A DNA stretch of 38,831 nucleotides, from assembly GCA_902761825.1 (NCBI GenBank), contig CACWLY010000010.1, forward strand, positions 1 to 38,831, given 5' to 3'. Origin of the DNA: an uncultured Eubacteriales bacterium (GTDB lineage: Bacteria > Bacillota > Clostridia > Christensenellales > Aristaeellaceae). The translations under genes and the position numbers were made by a program. This document shows, in pieces, positions 19,001 to 28,000 of the stretch; position 1 is the first letter of the stretch; each line of letters begins with the position of its first letter. Under the pieces are notes generated by a model. The model did not search any database, was not told the DNA's origin, and worked only from the letters and a program-made list of their open reading frames with translations.

Positions 19001-22000
19001 CCAGCGCGGCGGGCACCGATCCCCTGACGGGCGATCTGGATACCGACGCCACGAAGGATTTCTCTCTGGACGCTTCCGTAGCGCTGAATATCCTGGATCA
19101 TGATATCACTGCTGAGATCGGGGAAGGCACCGCGGTCGAAACCACGGGCTACACCGCCGCGGCGGAAAAAGAAGGCGAAGAAGATACCGTCAAGGACGGC
19201 GATCTGAAGATCACCGCCAAAGAAACCGCGCTGACGGAAACCACCTCCAGCGCCTTTGCCGTGGGCGGCGAGACCGCAGTGGGCGCCAGCGCGGCCCTCA
19301 ATTTGGCCTGGTCCAAAGTGAACGCGGCCGTCCTCTCCGGCGCCGTCGTGGCCGGCAGCGCTTCCGTGGCGGCCGACAGCCACTCCGAGGACAAGACCGC
19401 CGCCATCGCCTCCGCCATGGGCGCGGACATCGCCCGCACCCTGGCCAAAGCCGGCAAAACGGCGGACAATATCGCCGAGAAGAGCAACCAGGTGCTGGAC
19501 GGCTCCATCTGGGACAGCAAAGACGGCGGCGATAAAAAAGACGGAAAAGACAGCAAGGACAATCAGAAGAATACCAAGACAGGCGAAAACATCAACAAAC
19601 GCCTGGACGAGAAGAAGGGCGACGAGGGCGCCGCGCCTCCCGCCGGCAGCCCCGTGAGCACCGGCGCGCTGGCTTCCCAGGGCGTCAGCACCTCCACCGA
19701 CAAGGCTGCGGAAGAGGGCAAGAACGAAGCAAAGGACCAGATGAAGGATCAAGCCCTGGATCAGGTCGGCATCGACGATTCGTCAGAGCCTAACAAGGTC
19801 CAGGTCGCCGCGGCGGTGGGCCTCGCCATCGCCAGCCACGACGCCCAGACCCGGATCGGCGCAATCAGCGCGGGCAAGGGCATTTCCGCCACGGCGGAGA
19901 ACACCGGAAACTTCAGCACCATGGGCACCGGCGCCGCCATGTCCCTGGCGAAGAAGGCAAACTCCATCGCCTTCGGCGTGGCCGTGAGCGTGAACAAGAA
20001 CACCTCCGGCGTGACGGTAACGGGCGATCTCACCGGCAGTGAAGATATCGCCGTCACCAGCAAGCTGACCCAGAACATGGACGGCGATTTCGCCGGCAAG
20101 CTGGCTGCCCAGTCCCTGGCCGGCTCCGTGTCGGGCAAAGACTCCAAGATCTCCCTGGCGGGCGCCGTCAGCGTGGTGGTGAGCAAGGCGCAGTCCACCG
20201 TGGAAATCGAAGGCGGCACCGGCAACGGCGACGCGGCCCGGAAGCTTTCCGGCGCGAACGTGACCGTGGAAGCCACCGATAAATCCAAGCTGGCGGCCCG
20301 GGCCGGCGGCGTCAGCTTCAGCCGCGGCTCCAGCGTGGGCATGGGCATATCCTCCACGAATATCATCAGCAGCAACAACGTTACCGCTGAAGTGGGAGAT
20401 AATACGGCCATCACTGCCGACTCCTTCAGGCTGAACGCGGAAAAGCTGGCCGTGACCCAGGCGGATTACGAAAGCCCCATTGACCTGAAGTACCTGGTCA
20501 CGGATTCCAGCGCGCTTTCCGACGACCAGCGCAAGGAAGCCGATACCGGCCTGATCGATTTCCACAAGGAAAAGGACAAGGACGGCAACGAAAAATATAA
20601 GATGGAAGTCAGCCTGTCCAGCGAAAAGCTGCTGGAAGCAGTGGACGGCCTGAATTTCCTCTCTTCCCAGAACACCTACGCGGAGGCCATCGGCGGCTCC
20701 GTGATCGCCGGCGACGGCAACGCCCTGGCCGGCTCCTTCGCCGTGGCGATCGACAGCAATAACGTGAACGCCGCCTTGGGCAGGAACGCCGTCGTTACCC
20801 TGAGAGACGGGGATATGACCGTGAATGCCGCCAACGGCAATACGGCCCGCCTCATCACCGGCTCCCTGTCCGTGGCGGCCGGAAAGAAAACCAGCGCCGG
20901 CGGCCTGAGCGCATCCGTCCTGGTGGACCAAAACACCGTGAAATCCGAAATCGGAGACGGCGCCGAGATCAAGGGCGTCAACGATTTCACGCAGAACGCC
21001 GAAACCACCGGCAATATTCAGGCCTACACCGTCGCCGCCGCGATTGCGGGCGGCAATGTGAAAGGCGGCGCGGTCAACGTGATCGTGACGAAGAACGCGT
21101 CCGAGGCCGTGATGGGCAGCGGCGTCAGGATCACCGCCGCGGGCGACGCCAGCGTAAAGAGCAATACGGATCAGGATCTGATGACCATTTCCGTCAGCGC
21201 TCCCCTGGGCCTGGGCCAGACGGCGGCGGGCGGCACCGTGAACGTGATCGTGGACAAATCCACGTCCGGCTCGAAACTGGGCAACGGCGTGAACATCACA
21301 GCCGCGAAGGGAATCGCGATCACTTCCGACGTGAAGGATCAGCTGATTTCCGGCACGGCGTCCGCCTCCATGGCGAAATCGACTGATGTGTCGCCGAGCG
21401 ATGCCGACGGCGAATCCGAAGGAACGGACGGCTCGTCCGATGGCGACGCGTCGAAGGCCGAAAGCCCCGTCGCGAAAAAATCCTCCTTTGCGGGCGTGGT
21501 GAACGTGATCGTTTCCAAGTCCGCCGCGGACACCAAAGTGGGCAGCAGCGCCGTGCTGACCGCCGCGAACGAGGATCTGAAGCTGACCGCCGACAACGAC
21601 GCCTGGATGCTCAACGCCTCCCTGGCCGCCGCGGCGAACCTGGGCCAGGGCGAAGCCACCGGCGCATCCATCAACGTCAACGTGTTCAATCGGGACGCCA
21701 AGGTCACCCTGAAGGACGCCACCCTGACCGCGGGCCGCGATCTGATCATGCAGTCCGCCGGGAAGGACACCAGCATCCTGGCCGGCCTGTCCATCGCAGG
21801 CGGCGGAAAGGGCGCCCTCTCGGGCAACATCGGCGTGCTGGTGGAAAAGAACAGGATCAACACGGTGATCGAAAACAAGGTCACCGCCGCTGCGGGCCGG
21901 AACGCTATCCTGGAAGCCTATTACAGCGATTTCACCGTGGACGTGGCGGGCACCATCGCCGGGTCCGCGGAGGAAGCCTCCGGGGCCACCATCCTGACGG

Positions 22001-25000
22001 TGGTAAAGGGCAACAACATCAGGACCAGCCTGGGCGAGAGCACCGTGAACTCCAATACCGAAAGCTTCGACGCGTCCAGGAACCGCCTGGGCGAGGACGT
22101 GAAGGGCGTGTATGTGGGCGCCAACGCCACGGAAACCCAGATCATCGGCGGCGCCGGCGTTGCCGTGGCCGGCAAGAGCGACGGCCTCTTCTCCTCCCTG
22201 AACGGCGTGGTCGCCGTGCTGGTCAATAACAACAAGGTGCACAGCGACGCTTCCAAAGCCACGCTGACGACGGGGACGAAGGATTGGAAATACGATACGC
22301 TCAGGCTCATTTACCGGCCTGCCGGCGCCAGCAGCAATTACGCTACCACGCGTGATATAGACAGTTTCAACACCATGATCAGCCGGCTCAGCAAAGGCGA
22401 GTATGCATGGCTGGATTTCTACGAAGGCAATACAACGGATTCGAGCAAACGGCACAGGGTGGACCTCAATAACCTGCAGGCGGTTTACGACATCCTCCAG
22501 ATTGACCGGAAAGTGCCCGCCGATGTCACGGCTGCTGTTTCCGCGAAGGACGACACCGTCCAGACTGTGTTCGCGGGCGGCCTGAGCGTCAGTGGAGGCA
22601 GCGGCGCGGGCGCAGCGGTGGTGACCATCGTGAGCAACAAGGACGTGCAGGCCAAGGCGCACAACGTCTCCGCCGGCACCATTGCCGTTTCCGCGGATAA
22701 CCGGGACAAGATCACTCAGGTGGCCGTCAGCGCGGGCGTGAGCACAGATGAAAGCGCCTTCCAGGTCGGCGCGTCGGTGCAGGTGCTCCAAAGCAAGGCG
22801 CTGGCCGCGGTGGACGGCGTGTTGAACGCCACAGCCGGGAACGTCGATGTGGCTTCCAATAATGAAACCAACCTGACCAACGCGGCCGTTACCCTCGCCG
22901 TGGGCGGGAGCAATGCCATCACCCCCGTTGGCATCGTGACCTACTTCCGGGGCGAATCGGAAGCTTTGGTAAAGAAGAACGCCAGCGTGACCGCCGCAAA
23001 GGACGTGAACGTCAGCGCTTCCGCGGATAAGGAGATCAAGGGTTACACCATCGGCGCGGCCGCTTCCGGCGGGCTGGGTCTGTCCGGCGCGGTGAACGTG
23101 ATCGTCACCCGGGATAAGACCAAGGCCGCCACGGAATACGGCTCGAAGATCACTGCCACGGAAGGTGACGCGAATATTACGGCCCATAGCGATTACCGGC
23201 TGCGCGCCGATTCGGCCGCCGTCGCGCTGACCACCGGCGGAAAGCTGGACGCGGCAGCCAAGGCCGCCGTGGCCGTCAACGCCGTGGTGAGCGTGCTCAA
23301 GGGCAGCACCATCGCCCAGGTGGACGGCCAGGCCGAAGCCAAGAGCGGCAAACTGAACGTGAACGCTTACGGCAGCCGCGATGTGATCAACGTCGCCGCC
23401 ACCCTGAGCGCCGGGCTGGGCACCGCCAGCGTGGGCGTGACGGTGATGGCGCTGGTGGCAGGCGCGAAGATGAGCCAGGATGCGTCCGACATGCTGGTGT
23501 ACGGCAATGCGACGGAAAAGAACGACGATAACACCACCTTCGATTCCGACAAGTTCCTCAAGGCCGCCGGGATCGGCGGCGCGTCCGAGCACTACGATTC
23601 CGAAATCGAGTACGACGAAAACGGCAACCCCGTCATGGAAACCGTGTACGACAAGGACGGCAAGCCCGTCCTGGATGAAAACGGGAACGAAGTGAAACGG
23701 GAGAAGCGCAGGAAGAACGATACCGCCCTCTCCGATATGATGAAGGACGATCTGGCGGGCAACAGCCACCGCGAAAGCGAACAGAAGGTGGGCTCGAAGG
23801 ACAAAAAAAATCCCGAGGAAAGCAAGTTCGACGCCACCTCCAAGTACCGCAGCGGGGACTTCGACGAAGAAGATTTCAAAAACGATTCCGAAACCGGCCG
23901 CGGCGAGAACCTCCAGACAGAGGACAAGAATGGCAACGATATCAGCGACAGCGAAGATGTGAAGAACGCCAAGAACGTTAACGTCTATACCTACGAGGAT
24001 CCCACCGACGCGGTCCTGGCGCAGATCACCTCCAACGCCGTTGTGGAAGCCAGGCAGGTAAATGTGGAAGCCACCCAGCCTGTGGCGGTCGATCTGATCG
24101 GCGCCACCCTGTCGGCTTCCCAGGGCACAGGCGCGGGCGTCAGCGCCGTATTCGCCATGCTGCACAGCAACGTGATCGCTTCCAGCACAGGCGAAATTAA
24201 AAACGCCACGGACGGCGTGAACGTCAAGGCGTTCTCCGTCAGCGGCGCCTTCGATTCCGATACGGACGCGGCGGCGCGCAGCGATGCCATGTCCGAATAC
24301 ATGTCCAACAGCAACCGGAAAACGGACGAGATCACCGAAAAGGACCTCACAGACGCCGAGAAGAAGGAACTGGAGGGAATCGACGACAGCAGCAAGCGCG
24401 AAGCGCGGAAAAAGCAGATGCTCGCCAATAAGAAGGAGCAGGCCAAGAAAACCAAGAACGAACAGAAGGCCAGCCTCCTGGATAAGCTGGAGAACCGCAG
24501 CATCCGCGCGCTGGGCATCGCCGCCGGCTTCGGCAGCACCGGCCTGGCCGTAAGCGCGGCAGTCGTCCTCACGGATAACAATACCCAGGCCATCCTGGGC
24601 GGGAAAGTGACCGGAGCGGGCGACGTGAACGTCACGGCGAACCACGATTACGGCTCCGTCATGGCGGCTACCGGCTCCATTGCGGTGGGCGGCACGGCGG
24701 CGAACGCCTCCGTGGCTGTGGCCCAGGCCAACGGCACCGTGCAGGCGCTGATCACCGCAAAAGGCGCGCAGCCCGTGAATGGCAAGGAAGCCTACGATAT
24801 CCAGAGCAGCGGCAGCGTGAACGTGAACACCAATTCCAGGGTGGACGCGGACGCCCTGGCCGCCACCGTGGGCATCGGCGGCACCGCCGTCAACGCGGGC
24901 GTGGCCCTGGCCTTCAACCGCCTGCATCAGGAAACCGGCATCGCTTCCGGCGCGAAGATCCTGGCGGGCAAGGACGTGAACGTAAAGGCCGTGTCCAACA

Positions 25001-28000
25001 CGGCGTCCAACACCTACCTGCTGGGCGTAGCCGCGGGCAGTACCAGCCTGACGCTGAACGCAGCCGTCAGCAGCGTGGACGCCGATATTGACACCCACAT
25101 CGGCAGAAGTTCGCCGGTCAAGGATGGCAAAGTTTCCAATACGGAGCCCGTTACCGTGATCAAGGCCGAAAACGGCGATGTCACCATCGAAAACAACGTT
25201 ACCAGCAGCGCCGTTCCCAAGGTGCTGTCTGTGGCTGTGGGCGCGTATACGGCAGGCGGAAACATCCTGCTGGCCTTTAACGAATCCAACGCGCAGGCCA
25301 CAGCGGACAACGCCGATATCACTGCTAAGAACCTGAAGGTGGCCGGCAACCTGACCGGCAGCGTGGACAGCACCCTGCTGTCCGCCGTGGTGGGCCTGGC
25401 GGGCGCCGGCGTCAGCGTGAACTACGCTGATATGCGGTCGGCCAACCGCGCTACGGTCATGAACAGCACGGTCAAGACCACCGAAAGCACCAGGATCCTC
25501 ACCAATGAAAATGGCGAAGGCACCGAAGCGAAAGCCCACACCCTCTCGGCATCCCTGGGCCTGATGAGCGCCGGCGTCAACGCGGCCATCGCCCGCAACA
25601 ACGCCAAGAGCTACGCCACCCTGATCGGAGACAAGCAGCTGGATGTGGGCGAACTCACCGTCCACGCCAGGGGCAATTCCAGCGCCAAGGCCGAGGTGGA
25701 AGGCCTGAGCATCGGCCTGGCCAGGGCCGCGGCCACCGCCGTGATCGCCCTGAACGACGCGGACGCCCGCACCACCGTGCTGGTAGGCAGCGCCGAAAAG
25801 GGCAAGGACGAAGACGGCAACGATATCGCCGTCAGCACGAAAAACCTGCTGAAAGCCGAAAAGGGCGTGAACCTCAACGCCGACCAGAAAGGCCAGACCG
25901 ACACCACCGTATGGACGGGCGGCGGCAGCGTCATCGGCACCGGACTGACCTTCGGCCTGGCGTACGGTCGCACCAATTCCATCGTGGACGCTTCCATCAA
26001 CGGCGGCGGGCACTATGCTTATCTCAAGAGCACCAACAACGGCAGCGATACCATTGCCTCCACCATCAAGAACGCGTCCTTCGACGTGATCAGCGCCACC
26101 GCCCTCTACGGCGCGGCGTACAGCCAGGATCTGTACCGCACCAACATCCAGCTGACCGGCGGCGACTACGTCATCGACGGCAACGTGGATGTGAACACGA
26201 ATTACTCCCTGACCGGCAAGGCGGACGTGGAACCGTCCTCCGCCGGCGTGGACGTCGGCCTCGCCAGCCTGGCAGCCAACGTGGCCATCGCCAAGAATAC
26301 CGGGTATGCCGGCGCCGACTTTGAAATGAGCATCGGCTCCTCCCACGTCCTGGGCGACGTGAACGTGAAGACCCAGGGCGTTGCCAGCACCGACGCCAAG
26401 GTGCAGACCGCCAAGCTCAGCGTAAAAGGCGCGTCCATGACCGCCAACATCGCCAATTCCAACCTGAGCATGACCCAGGCCGCGGTGCTGCGCTCGGGCG
26501 GAAACACGACGGTGGACGGCAAGGTGGACGTGCAGAGCGTGGTCAAGTCTGTCTCCGCGCAGGAAGCCCTCAGGATGAAGCGCGACGCGGTGAAACAGAG
26601 GCTTGCCGAAAAGGAAATCGTCATCACCTCGAAAACCAGTCTTGCCAGGATCATCCTCAAGAAAGGTGCTGACGTGAGCGCGCTGAGTGACGAACTGATC
26701 GAACAGGCATATAATGCGATAGGCGGCGAGCCCATCGTCGTAGGCGGCGCTGCCGCGGCTACGGCCAGCATCGGCTCCATGGCGTCGACCGGCGTTTCGG
26801 TGAACCTGGTGGGCCTGGACGTCAGCAAAGCCATCGCCCGGGAGAACATGTCCAATACCGCCGCCATCATGGGCGCGGCAGTGGATACCGAAGAGACCAC
26901 CGTTCCGGTGGACTATGGCCACTGGAAAGATGAAACGGTCTGGGATTACGATTACGACGAGATCGAAAGCGTCACCTACAAATACGACGTGGGCGACTAC
27001 CACTTCTCCACCACCACCGCCCGCGGCGATGCCGTGGCGAAGGAAAGCCTGATCGCCGATCTGATCTTCTCCGTCGATACCCCGAAGCGGGTGACGGAAG
27101 GCAACGACTGGAAGAATGGGCTGAAGGCGCTCTTCCATGACAACGCATACGCGGATAAGGTGTACCAGGTGGCCAAGACCTTCGAGGACAATCATAAGGG
27201 TGGCTACGGCAGGGCCTGGAACTGGAACGATGAAGACGGGCGCAGCGTGAAGCTCTTCCGCCGCGACGCCGGCGACAAGGACATCGAAAACGCCATCAGC
27301 AAGGCCATCGCAAAGGCGGATGAGCTGGGGCTGTTCGACATGTTTACGGACGAAACGCACTGGAAGGAAGAAAACAACTATCCGTACCGCAAGATCACCC
27401 GGGAAGTGTGGGATGATGACATCAAGGACGAACCGGGCCTCAAAGCAGTGTACGACATCGACAGTAACTTCCTGACCATCGGCGGTAACATGAACGTCTT
27501 CTCCGGCGTACAGAACAGCGGCAAGACCCTGTCTGAAGCCAGGGTTGAAAACGGCAAGGCCTACGGGCTGGCCACCGCCGGCAGCATGTCGGCCAATGCC
27601 AGGAGCACAGACAGCTTCAGCGCCATGCTGGAAGGCCTGCACGCCACTGTTGGCGGAACAGCCACCATCAAGGCCGAGAGCAATACCAACGCAGAAGCCA
27701 TCGGCGGCAAGGCCGGCGGTATCTCGGGCTTCAGCGGCGGCTCCGTCGACGTGCTGGCCGGCGTGGGCAGAAGCTCCGACTTCCAGACTGTGAACGTCAT
27801 CATCGGCAAAGGCGCTTCCCTGACGGCCGGAAGCATGACGCTTTTGGCGAAGAACCTGGGCAACGCGAAAGCGGGCATGAAGGCGGATACCACCATTTCC
27901 GCCGCGGGCATCAGCTCTTCCAGCCAGCCCACCGAATCCTGGTACAGCACCGCCGTGATCGTCGGCAGCGACGCCAGGCTGGAGACGACGAAGGGCGTGA

